From NCBI GenBank assembly GCA_000509225.1, contig BAOK01000001.1, forward strand, positions 1,178,001 to 1,242,000: 64,000 nt of DNA, read 5' to 3'. This DNA comes from Parvibaculaceae bacterium Mf 1.05b.01 (GTDB lineage: Bacteria > Pseudomonadota > Alphaproteobacteria > Parvibaculales > Parvibaculaceae). The translations under genes were made by a program, and so were the position numbers. The notes under the pieces are model-generated. The model searched no databases, was not told the origin of the DNA, and saw only the letters and a list, made by a program, of their open reading frames with translations. Positions within the stretch are counted from its first letter, which is position 1. Each line of letters opens with the position of its first letter. This document shows, in pieces, positions 7,286 through 14,652 of the stretch.

Positions 7286-8344
7286 TTGTCAGACATACCT
7301 TCGATAGACCTGCCGGTACGCACCCTCAGCCCGAAATCCATCCTCATCTATTCCTGTGAGGAGGTCATCGGCGACGGCATCTTGAAGCTTAGTTTTGCAC
7401 AACAGGTCCGCCAACGCTTTCCCGACGCAAAGATTACCTGGGTCGCGGGAACCGGGAAAACGGTTTACGCGAGTATTCTCAAACCTATCGCGATGAAGTT
7501 CATTGACGAGGTGATTGAACTGGCGGGTATCGGTGACAAAACGCATCAGCTTTTCACCAAGTGGTCGCCCCTTCCGGGGCGGAGTTTCGATTTGATCATT
7601 GATACGCAACGCCTTGTTGCGCGAACGATGATCGTGAAGCGCACACCCCACAAAATATTCGTCTCCGGCACAGCAGATTTCTTTTTCTCAGATGTGAAAC
7701 CGCCAAAAGGCTTTGAGTCAGACACTTCATTTGTAGGTGGACTGATCGATATGTTGGACCTGATATCTCCTCGGCCAGCAGACGATGGTACAGAGGTCTT
7801 TGATCCTTCAAAAGAACACCGGGCAGCCGCCGCAGCCTTGCTGCCATCAGGTGCCACCTATATCGGCATTGCACCTGGCGCTGGGGACCGTCGGAAACTT
7901 TGGCCAGTCGACCGATATTTCGAGCTGGCGCGAAAACAATTGGCGATCGGGCGCGTACCGGTCTTTCTCCTGGGGCCCGACGAAGCCGAACTGGTGGCGC
8001 AGGTACGTGAGGAAGTTCCAGAGGCACTTCTGCCTGAGTGGGACAGGGTGGACGATTATCCCCACATCAAGGGTCCAATGCTCGTCATGGCCCTCGCAGC
8101 ACATATGTCGGCTGCGATTGCGAACAATTCTGGCACTGGGCATATGCTGGCGGTTGGCGGTGCACCGCTCGTATCGATATTTACGCGACATGATCCGGCC
8201 AAATATGCGGCGCAGGCGAGGGGATTGAAGATCCTCCACGCCCTTCGTGATTATGGCGTCGACGATGCATCGCGCATCCCGCTCTCAGCAGCGCTCGACG
8301 CAATTGATACTTTCGTAAAATATGAAGAGCCTTTGATAAGCTAA
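7286..8344 (+). CDS. glycosyltransferase family 9 (heptosyltransferase-like)
   Basis: A 352-residue protein with the GT-B fold features of glycosyltransferase family 9, the ADP-heptose:lipopolysaccharide heptosyltransferase family. Visible are the N-terminal SILIYSCEEVIGDGILKLSF segment (equivalent to the GDxL motif), the FDLIIDTQ strand, the YIGIAPGAGDRRKLWP nucleotide-sugar region, and the NNSGTGHMLAVGGAPLVSIF motif near residues 275-295 typical of the family C-terminus. The start is a TTG at 7286 with GGGGA upstream; this is the least certain part. It stands alone, converging on the malyl-CoA-lyase-like gene. The acceptor is likely lipopolysaccharide core, which is inference. Confidence 0.82.
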   Translation: MSDIPSIDLPVRTLSPKSILIYSCEEVIGDGILKLSFAQQVRQRFPDAKITWVAGTGKTVYASILKPIAMKFIDEVIELAGIGDKTHQLFTKWSPLPGRSFDLIIDTQRLVARTMIVKRTPHKIFVSGTADFFFSDVKPPKGFESDTSFVGGLIDMLDLISPRPADDGTEVFDPSKEHRAAAAALLPSGATYIGIAPGAGDRRKLWPVDRYFELARKQLAIGRVPVFLLGPDEAELVAQVREEVPEALLPEWDRVDDYPHIKGPMLVMALAAHMSAAIANNSGTGHMLAVGGAPLVSIFTRHDPAKYAAQARGLKILHALRDYGVDDASRIPLSAALDAIDTFVKYEEPLIS

Positions 8345-8353
8345 GGCCGGGTT

Positions 8354-9397
8354 TTAGAGGCCGTAAGCACTACCAAGCTCTGGATCTCGTTCCGCGACAC
8401 GTTTCGCTAGGTCGACAATCACCTTCGCCTGCTTCCAGGTCGCATCGTCCTGCATTTTACCATCCAGCATGACAGCGCCGGTGCCATCCGGCATGGCTTC
8501 GAGGATACGCAGGGCGAACTTCACTTCGTCCACATCCGGGCTGAATACTTTCTTCGCAATATCAATCTGCACAGGGTGCAACGACCAGGCGCCAACGCAT
8601 CCAAGTAGGAAGGAATTGCGGAACTGAACTTCGCAGGCATCTGTGTCCTGAATATCACCAAATGGGCCGTAGAAGGGACGAATGCCGTTGGAGAGGCAAG
8701 CATCCACCATACGAGCTACGGTGTAGTGCCACAGATCCTGTTGCGCGAACACCCGATGGCTTCCATCTTCTTTAGGATCTTCAATCACGCCGTAGGACGG
8801 GTGTCCGCCGCCAACACGCGTGGTTTTCATTCCCCGTGACGCAGCAAGGTCGGCAGGACCCAAGCTCATGCCATGCATGCGCGGGCTCGCCGCCGCAATC
8901 TCGTTCACATTTTTTACACCCTGCGCTGTCTCCAGGATAGCGTGAATGAGGATCGGTTTTTTGACGCCATGTTTTGCTTCAAGCTGCGCCAATAGCTGGT
9001 CCGCGTAGTGGATGTCCCAAACACCTTCCACTTTAGGCAACATAATCACGTCGAGCTTGTCTCCGACTGCACCAACAATCTCAACAATGTCGTCTAAAGC
9101 CCAAGGGCTGTTGAGTGCGTTGACCCGAGTCCAAAGGCCCGTATTCCCAAAGTCATTCTCGCTTGCAACCTTGATGAAACCAGCTCGTGCCGCTTCTTTT
9201 GCGTCAGCGGGTATTGCGTCCTCCAGGTTCCCAAGGATCACATCGACCTTCGGAATGAGATCAGGAATTTTGGAATGAACTTTCTCGTTATGCGCTGGGA
9301 AGAAGTGGATCATGCGCTCTAGCGCCAGTGGCAGCTCTTGGAAGGGCGCTGGTGCACCAATTGACAGGGGCTTATAGAATGTCGCTGGGAGTTTCAT
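8354..9397 (-). CDS. HpcH/HpaI aldolase / CitE-like CoA-ester lyase (malyl-CoA lyase type)
   Basis: A roughly 347-residue TIM-barrel protein of the citrate-lyase-beta/malyl-CoA lyase family, which cleaves beta-hydroxyacyl-CoA esters such as malyl-CoA or beta-methylmalyl-CoA to glyoxylate and an acyl-CoA, or hydrolyses malyl-CoA. Seen: [13 protein letters not shown] (metal-binding Glu-Asp pair), [32 protein letters not shown], and [15 protein letters not shown] near the C-terminus. I start at 9397 (MKLPATFYK), though ATGs at 9409 and 9436 are in frame and none has a convincing ribosome site. It follows the gamma-carbonic-anhydrase-like and MFS genes on the same strand, likely one operon. Confidence 0.85.
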   Translation of the reverse strand: MKLPATFYKPLSIGAPAPFQELPLALERMIHFFPAHNEKVHSKIPDLIPKVDVILGNLEDAIPADAKEAARAGFIKVASENDFGNTGLWTRVNALNSPWALDDIVEIVGAVGDKLDVIMLPKVEGVWDIHYADQLLAQLEAKHGVKKPILIHAILETAQGVKNVNEIAAASPRMHGMSLGPADLAASRGMKTTRVGGGHPSYGVIEDPKEDGSHRVFAQQDLWHYTVARMVDACLSNGIRPFYGPFGDIQDTDACEVQFRNSFLLGCVGAWSLHPVQIDIAKKVFSPDVDEVKFALRILEAMPDGTGAVMLDGKMQDDATWKQAKVIVDLAKRVAERDPELGSAYGL

Positions 9398-9481
9398 GGG
9401 ATTCCACATGTTTGGTGTCGACTTGCGCCGCAGCATAGTGCCCGCGCGGCAATTCTACCAGTTTCAATTTTCTATTTGAAA

Positions 9482-10045
9482 TCAGCCAGTTAGGGCTTTC
9501 TGTTCGCGCGCCATTGCTGCCTTGAATTCAGCGGTCTCAGAAACGCGGTGCTCGCCTTTCGAATAGGCTTTAGCATTCTCGTAGTAGAAAGCTGCATTCA
9601 TGATGTTTGCTTTTGAGCTGTCACGTTCCTTAACGACTTTTCCCGGTGATCCCATGACAATCGAATTGTCTGGGATGATGGTGCCTTCAGTCACGATTGT
9701 ATGCCCGCCAATGATGCAGTTCTTGCCGATCTTTGCGCCATCCATGATCGTTGAGTTGATCCCGATCAGACAATTGTCGCCAATCTCCGCCCCGTGAATT
9801 GTGCAATGGTGGGTAATTGAACAATTGTCACCAATGATTGTCGGCGTGGTATTGCCAACATGAATCATTACGAAGTCTTGGATGTTGGTGCGTCTGCCGA
9901 TCCGCACCTCATACATTTCGCTACGAATGACCGTATAAGGCCAGAGCGATGTTCCCTCATCAATATAGACTTTCCCATAGATGAGGGCCGTTGGATGGAT
10001 AAAGGCTGGCTTGTTAAGTTCTATTCCCGGACCAAAATCAGACAT
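9482..10045 (-). CDS. gamma-carbonic anhydrase-like hexapeptide protein
   Basis: A 187-residue left-handed beta-helix protein of the gamma-carbonic anhydrase/PaaY/CaiE family. Zinc-ligand-type histidines appear in VMIHVGN, SITHHCTIHG and the adjoining turn, so an active metalloenzyme is possible; many members act as CoA-thioester hydrolases or have no known activity. The C-terminal helix carries a family-typical YYENAKAYSKGEHR segment. The ATG at 10045 has GAGGA close upstream; an earlier ATG at 10057 overlaps the MFS stop but lacks a ribosome site. It sits between the MFS carrier and the malyl-CoA-lyase-like enzyme, so it may serve the same CoA-thioester pathway. Confidence 0.8.
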   Translation of the reverse strand: MSDFGPGIELNKPAFIHPTALIYGKVYIDEGTSLWPYTVIRSEMYEVRIGRRTNIQDFVMIHVGNTTPTIIGDNCSITHHCTIHGAEIGDNCLIGINSTIMDGAKIGKNCIIGGHTIVTEGTIIPDNSIVMGSPGKVVKERDSSKANIMNAAFYYENAKAYSKGEHRVSETAEFKAAMAREQKALTG

Positions 10046-10053
10046 GCTTTTCC

Positions 10054-11322
10054 TCATGCTTTTTGTTGTTCTTGTTCAACAGGACCAGCGGCCAGGATTG
10101 CCATAAGACCGATGATCGAGGCCGCTGCTCCATAAAGATAGGAACCGGCATATCCACCTGCCGCTTCATAAATCAGACCATACGCAGCAGGTCCACTAGC
10201 TACGCCGAACGTTGTAAACAGTTGAGATGTCGAATAGATGCGTGCGTAGGCCATCGTGCCAAACGCTTCTGCTACGAGCAGAGGCTGCATCATCAGCAAA
10301 TTGCCTACGGTCACGCCGAACAATGCTGCGACCATCAACAATGTTGTCGGCGTCGCGGCAACCGCGTAGAGGCTTAGAGCAATCGCCTGCACGATAAGAA
10401 GTCCGCCCATGAAGAGCCGCGAAGAGATGTGCGGGAGAACCCAACCGCCCGCCAGACGTCCGGCAATACTGAAACCCGCCATCACCGACACCGCCAGAGC
10501 CGCCAGATCACGATCATCTGCGCGGCCCGCCACCAATGAGAACTGATGGGCGATAGAGCCAACCTGGGCCATCATGGATGTCATGAAGGTAATCGTCGCG
10601 AGGACAAAGAAGCGACTGCGAACGGCTATATGATAGGGGACACCGTTTGCTGACGGTTCAGCACCTGGAGAACCGTCGGGCACGTCGTCACCATCCGCTG
10701 CCAGCCCCATGGATGCGGGGCTTGGACGAAAGAGCAGCACCGCCACAGGCGCAATTCCAAAGAAGAGCCCTGCACCGAGCCAGGGAGCTGCACCGCCAAG
10801 GCCCAACCGTTCTATTAGCTCAGCGGAGATGGGCGTGAGCAAAATCCCTCCAAGGGAGAGACCTGTAGAGGCAACGGACAGAGCCACAGAGCGCTTCTTT
10901 TCAAACCACCGGGCAACAAGAGTGGTGCAGGGCAGGAGCGCACAGGCTGCGTATCCGACGCCAAAGAGCACGTAGAACAGATAAAGCTGCCAAAGTTCAT
11001 TGACCCATCCCGCGCCAGACAGGACAAGACCAGCAAGCACTGCGCCTCCGGCGATGGTCCATCTTGGATCGTACCGCTCGATGAGCCATCCGACTCCGAG
11101 GCCTGCGACACCGGACGACACGAAAAACGCAGCCGTCGCCCCTGACGTGTAGCCAACAGAAAAGCCTCGCTCATCGACAAATGCTTCCAGATAAACGGAT
11201 AAGTTGTAAAAGCCAAAACCAGCCGAAACCGTCATTACGACGAAAGCCGCGAAGACAATGTACCATCCATAGAAGATGGGAGGCCTGCTGGCGGACCCGT
11301 CTGACGTAGCGTTTTCTGTCAT
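10054..11322 (-). CDS. MFS transporter (oxalate/formate or monocarboxylate type)
   Basis: A 422-residue inner-membrane carrier with about 12 hydrophobic segments, resembling the oxalate:formate antiporter/monocarboxylate branch of the major facilitator superfamily (PPIFYGWYIVFAAFVVMTVSAG at the first segment is characteristic, as are LYLFYVLFGVGYAA and WFEKKRSVALS). I start at 11322 (MTENATS), since the frame upstream to 11484 encodes no membrane protein signal and runs into the divergent promoter region. It is first in a strand-wise run with the gamma-CA-like gene and the CoA-ester lyase, which suggests uptake of a carboxylic acid that these enzymes process; that is inference. Confidence 0.82.
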   Translation of the reverse strand: MTENATSDGSASRPPIFYGWYIVFAAFVVMTVSAGFGFYNLSVYLEAFVDERGFSVGYTSGATAAFFVSSGVAGLGVGWLIERYDPRWTIAGGAVLAGLVLSGAGWVNELWQLYLFYVLFGVGYAACALLPCTTLVARWFEKKRSVALSVASTGLSLGGILLTPISAELIERLGLGGAAPWLGAGLFFGIAPVAVLLFRPSPASMGLAADGDDVPDGSPGAEPSANGVPYHIAVRSRFFVLATITFMTSMMAQVGSIAHQFSLVAGRADDRDLAALAVSVMAGFSIAGRLAGGWVLPHISSRLFMGGLLIVQAIALSLYAVAATPTTLLMVAALFGVTVGNLLMMQPLLVAEAFGTMAYARIYSTSQLFTTFGVASGPAAYGLIYEAAGGYAGSYLYGAAASIIGLMAILAAGPVEQEQQKA

Positions 11323-11422
11323 TGGCCTAGTGGGTTTAGAGGATAAGGAATGTCGATTCTTAAGACATACCAGACGTGCCGTCGCTGGCGAGAGCCAATT
11401 TACACCTAATCCGTGAACTGGC

Positions 11423-11442
11423 TTCGCAATTGAATTTGCGAA
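11423..11442. promoter_or_regulatory. candidate operator, 7-6-7 inverted repeat
   Basis: TTCGCAA (11423-11429), TTGAAT, TTGCGAA (11436-11442) is a perfect inverted repeat in the 196-base divergent region between the MFS operon and the GST gene. Arm length and spacing fit a dimeric helix-turn-helix repressor. No regulator gene is next to it. Confidence 0.45.
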
Positions 11443-11518
11443 TATGTGGCGACACAGGTCTTCATCGGCTAAGACTCTAGGCAAACAAATAAAAGATACA
11501 CATTGGGAGAGCTGTCAT

Positions 11519-12136
11519 ATGAAACTTTATAACTCCATTGGGCCGAACCCTCGGGTCGTAAAAATCTTCATGGCTGAAAAGGGGATCGAACTTCCATTTG
11601 AGGAAATCGACATTATGGCAGGCGCCAACCGGCAGGCTGACTATCTTAAAGTGAACCCGGCTGGTCAGCTCCCCGCGCTCGCTCTCGACAATGGCGACAT
11701 TGTCACGGAGATCACCGCCATCTGCGAATATCTTGAAGAACATCAACCAGCACCTGCACTTGTTGGTACGACTGCAGAAGAGCGGGCAGAGACGCGCAAG
11801 TGGGTTCGCCGGGTCGATCTTGGCATATGCGAGCCTTTGGCAAATGGCTTTCGGTTTTCTGAAGGGCTGCCCATGTTCCAAGATCGCTTTCGGTGTCTGC
11901 CAGAAGCTGCCGATGGCTTAAAGGCAACGGCGCAGGACAAGATCAAGTGGCTCGACAAACAGCTCGAAGGCAAGCAGTGGCTTGCTGGTGACCGTTTTAC
12001 GTTGGCAGATATCCTTTTGTTTGGCTTCCTTGAGTTTGGCGCCTCTGTCGGACAAGCCATTGATCCAAACAATAAGAACATTGTTGCCTGGTACGACCGC
12101 GTACAGGCTCGGCCAAGTGTGGCAGCGGCTGCCTGA
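11519..12136 (+). CDS. glutathione S-transferase
   Basis: A 205-residue cytosolic glutathione transferase. The N-terminal thioredoxin-like domain (about 1-80) shows MKLYNSIGPNPRVVKIFMAEKG with Ser/Asn-type active site residues near position 6-8, the cis-proline NPAGQLPAL and the glutathione-binding EITAICEYLEE. The alpha-helical domain has the N-capping motif FTLADILLFGFLEF. ATG at 11519 has GGGAGAG upstream; the longer frame from 11444 has none. It is followed by a terminator at 12146-12175 and then the dienelactone hydrolase-like gene. Substrate unknown. Confidence 0.9.
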   Translation: MKLYNSIGPNPRVVKIFMAEKGIELPFEEIDIMAGANRQADYLKVNPAGQLPALALDNGDIVTEITAICEYLEEHQPAPALVGTTAEERAETRKWVRRVDLGICEPLANGFRFSEGLPMFQDRFRCLPEAADGLKATAQDKIKWLDKQLEGKQWLAGDRFTLADILLFGFLEFGASVGQAIDPNNKNIVAWYDRVQARPSVAAAA

Positions 12137-12145
12137 TGACAATTG

Positions 12146-12175
12146 AGGGGTTGGATATGTTCCGACCCTTTTTCC
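12146..12175 (+). terminator. rho-independent terminator after the GST gene
   Basis: GGGTTGGA (12148-12155), loop TATGT, TCCGACCC (12161-12168) with one G-T pair, followed by TTTTT and a pyrimidine run. It starts ten bases after the GST stop codon. Confidence 0.75.
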
Positions 12176-12202
12176 CTTCTAAAGTCTGTGTCGAGGTCGA
12201 CC

Positions 12203-12931
12203 ATGAACGAAGAAATTCTTTCCATCAAAACGTCTGATGGCGATATGGAAACACTTGTGGTTTCCGATAGCGATGGCGCGAAACCGCCTGTGGTCATCTA
12301 TATGGATGCACCGGGCATTCGTGAAGAATTGTATGGCTTTGCACGCCGTATCGCGGCGGAGGGCTACACCGTTCTGTTGCCAGATATGTATTACCGGCTC
12401 GGGCGTCTTCGTTTCAACTTGGCAAAGGCAGATGACTCTGTTCGCGAGGAAATGTTCTCTGCCATGCGGTCCCTCAACAATGCGCTCGTCATGTCCGACA
12501 CTGCCGACATTCTTGCGTGGATGGAGCAAGACCCACGGATTAAACCCGGGCCGGTCGGTTGCATTGGTTACTGTATGAGCGGGCAATATGTTGTGTCTGC
12601 CGCGGGCACATATCCCGACCATTTTGCAGCCTCCGCATCGCTTTACGGAGTCGGCATTGTAACCGATGCTCCCGATACGCCCCACAAACTTGCATCCAAT
12701 ATCAAGGGCGAGCTTTATCTTGGTTTTGCTGAATCTGACGAGTGGGTGCCGGACAATGTCATCCCGGATCTGCGTTCAGAACTGGACGGGCACTCTGTCT
12801 CCTACACGTTGGATGTTTGGCCAGGGACGGGCCATGGGTTTTGTTTTCCAGAACGTGAGGCATATGTGAGAGATGCTGCTGAGCAGGTCTGGGGGAAGGT
12901 CTTTGACATGTACAAGCGCAAGCTCTGCTAA
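12203..12931 (+). CDS. dienelactone hydrolase family protein
   Basis: A 242-residue alpha/beta hydrolase of the dienelactone hydrolase family, which opens dienelactones in chloroaromatic degradation and includes broader esterases. The catalytic triad is recognisable: Cys at about 124 in GCIGYCMSGQ (the family uses Cys instead of Ser), Asp in GFAESDEWVP and His in GTGHGFCFPE. The MDAPGIREELYGFARR segment near residue 35 is typical. The ATG at 12203 is preceded by GAGG; the frame is open upstream but into the terminator. A physiological substrate cannot be assigned. Confidence 0.87.
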   Translation: MNEEILSIKTSDGDMETLVVSDSDGAKPPVVIYMDAPGIREELYGFARRIAAEGYTVLLPDMYYRLGRLRFNLAKADDSVREEMFSAMRSLNNALVMSDTADILAWMEQDPRIKPGPVGCIGYCMSGQYVVSAAGTYPDHFAASASLYGVGIVTDAPDTPHKLASNIKGELYLGFAESDEWVPDNVIPDLRSELDGHSVSYTLDVWPGTGHGFCFPEREAYVRDAAEQVWGKVFDMYKRKLC

Positions 12932-12967
12932 GGCATTCGAACTGGTAAACAACCTTTACTTCTTTGG

Positions 12968-13008
12968 CGCCGCTGCGATAAAGTCTGAAGAAGCGGCGGG
13001 GGTCGTTG
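12968..13008 (+). promoter_or_regulatory. leader hairpin and motif shared with the IalB-like gene
   Basis: CGCCGCT (12968-12974) and AGCGGCG (12992-12998) form a 7-bp perfect inverted repeat with a 17-base loop. Overlapping its right arm is the 13-mer GCGGGGGTCGTTG (12996-13008), which also occurs at 3014-3026 in front of the IalB-like gene. Both copies precede genes for small exported cysteine-containing proteins. Confidence 0.4.
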
Positions 13009-13023
13009 AGGTGGAGGGTCTAC

Positions 13024-13416
13024 GTGCGTATTTTCGTTCAAGCATTCATGCTGCTGGGTGCAGTCATAGTCATTTCGACGCTGGGCGCTGCTACGGCTAC
13101 GGCCCAGCCGACCTATGAAGAATTTCGACACTGCCTCGACAGTCCAACACAGGGGAATCGGGCGGCTGGAGATGGTTGGTGGAGCCGGCGCAGTGCCCAA
13201 GAACAGCGGTACATGATCGAACTACCCTGTGAAGAAAAATACATCGTGGCGATCTGCGTCTTCCTCTACGACCCCGACCTTAAAGGCTGTACCAATAAGG
13301 GCGTCGCTCGCTTTCGAGCTGACCGACATTGTGCGGCTCAAGGGCATGAGATTTTGTCGGCGGAAAGAGCTGCTTGCTCGCAAGAGTACGTAGCGAATTT
13401 CAAACCGGTGTTTTAG
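13024..13416 (+). CDS. small secreted cysteine-rich protein, not recognised
   Basis: A 130-residue exported protein I cannot assign to a family. The start is the GTG at 13024, with GGAGG six to seven bases upstream; it begins MRIFVQAFMLLG and has a signal peptide ending near ATATAQ at about residue 28. The mature part contains cysteines in HCLDS, LPCEEK, AICVFL, GCTNKG, HCAAQG and ACSQEY, an even number suited to disulfides, so a periplasmic or secreted role is likely. It is followed nine bases later by the hotdog thioesterase gene on the same strand. Confidence 0.65.
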   Translation: MRIFVQAFMLLGAVIVISTLGAATATAQPTYEEFRHCLDSPTQGNRAAGDGWWSRRSAQEQRYMIELPCEEKYIVAICVFLYDPDLKGCTNKGVARFRADRHCAAQGHEILSAERAACSQEYVANFKPVF

Positions 13417-13425
13417 TATCCTTGC

Positions 13426-13842
13426 ATGCATGATCTTCCTCCTGTTGACCAGGAGTCTCCGGCTGCGGAGACACTCGGTAAAAAAGTCTTAGAACTTGAT
13501 CCGGAACGCGGCTACGTCAAAGCCTCCTATTTTGCTGGCGAAAATTTCGTCAATCGCGGAGGGCGTATCTATGGTGGTTTCCTTGCCGCTATGCTGGATG
13601 GCCTCTGCGGCCACGCAGTGCGTTCAACAACCAGCACGCCAACACCCCAGGTGACGCTTGAACTCAAAACAAGTTTTCTTGGCCGCGCAGATCAGGGAAC
13701 CCTTATCGGTGAAGGTTGGGTTCGACATCGGGGAAAATCGATTGCCTTTGCTGAGGCGGAGCTCCGTCGTGAAGATGGTGAGCTTGTCGCCCGAGCCAGT
13801 GCTACATTTAAGCTCGGACGACCATCACACCCAGCCGGTTAA
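13426..13842 (+). CDS. PaaI-type hotdog-fold thioesterase
   Basis: A 138-residue acyl-CoA thioesterase-like protein with the single hotdog domain of the PaaI family. The central helix and active-site segment read NFVNRGGRIYGGFLAAMLDGLCGHAV, followed by the strand pattern TLELKTSFLGRA and VRHRGKSIAFAEAELRREDGELVARASATF, which is typical of PaaI. The active enzyme would be a tetramer hydrolysing acyl- or aryl-CoA thioesters in the cytoplasm. No strong ribosome site is visible for the ATG at 13426. It is convergent with the AIM24-family gene, four bases apart. Confidence 0.82.
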   Translation: MHDLPPVDQESPAAETLGKKVLELDPERGYVKASYFAGENFVNRGGRIYGGFLAAMLDGLCGHAVRSTTSTPTPQVTLELKTSFLGRADQGTLIGEGWVRHRGKSIAFAEAELRREDGELVARASATFKLGRPSHPAG

Positions 13843-13846
13843 GCGT

Positions 13847-14629
13847 CTACCTCTCGAAGATGCGTGAGGCGCCGCCCAGGAGTGATCCTTCGCCTTGGTC
13901 GGTGCCGCCTGCAGATGGCGCGTGTTCCAGGACACGGTCAGCCAGACGCGAGAAGGGCAGGCTTTGCAGCCATACGGTGCCGGTGCCTTGCAGGGTTGCC
14001 AGGAAGAGGCCTTCGCCCCCAAAAACCATCGATTTCAAGCCGCCTGCGCGCTCAATGTCGTACTCAAGCGAAGGCGTGAAGGCGACGATACAGCCGGTGT
14101 CTACTCGGAGCTTTTCACCGGTGAGCTTCTTTTCGACGATCGTGCCTCCTGCATGTACGAAAGCCATGCCGTCGCCTTGAAGCCGCTGGAGGATGAAGCC
14201 TTCGCCCCCGAAGAACCCTGCACCCAGCTTTTTCTGGAAGGCAATGTCTATGCTGGTGCCCAAGGCAGCTGCGAGGAATGAATCTTTCTGACAAAGGATC
14301 TCACCGGTCATCGCCTGATTGAGCGCAATGATCTTACCGGGGAAGGGGGCTGCAAAAGCAACACGCGCCTTTTTCGATCCCTTATTGGTGAAGTGAGTCA
14401 TAAAAAGAGACTCGCCTGTGAAACTGCGCTTCGCGGCGGAAAAGATTTTCCCCATGACACCTTCGTCGGGCTTCGACCCATCACCGAGACGTGCCTCGAA
14501 TTCGATCCCATCTTCCATGTAGTTCATGGCGCCAGCTTCAGCGACAACAGTCTCACCTGGATCGAGTTCAACCTCCACCAGCTGCATATCATCACCGATG
14601 ATCTCGAAATCGACTTTGTGGCAGTTCAT
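13847..14629 (-). CDS. AIM24 / TIGR00266 family protein
   Basis: A 260-residue protein of the AIM24 (TIGR00266) family, a beta-rich fold of unknown biochemical role found from bacteria to mitochondria. Recognisable segments are [52 protein letters not shown] and the terminal [12 protein letters not shown]. The ATG at 14629 has GGGGGAG upstream; the alternative at 14659 would overlap the carboxylase. It lies 23 bases behind the acyl-CoA carboxylase gene on the same strand, so the two are probably one transcript. Confidence 0.85.
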   Translation of the reverse strand: MNCHKVDFEIIGDDMQLVEVELDPGETVVAEAGAMNYMEDGIEFEARLGDGSKPDEGVMGKIFSAAKRSFTGESLFMTHFTNKGSKKARVAFAAPFPGKIIALNQAMTGEILCQKDSFLAAALGTSIDIAFQKKLGAGFFGGEGFILQRLQGDGMAFVHAGGTIVEKKLTGEKLRVDTGCIVAFTPSLEYDIERAGGLKSMVFGGEGLFLATLQGTGTVWLQSLPFSRLADRVLEHAPSAGGTDQGEGSLLGGASRIFER

Positions 14630-14652
14630 GTTCTTCTCCCCCGTAGTGCCAC

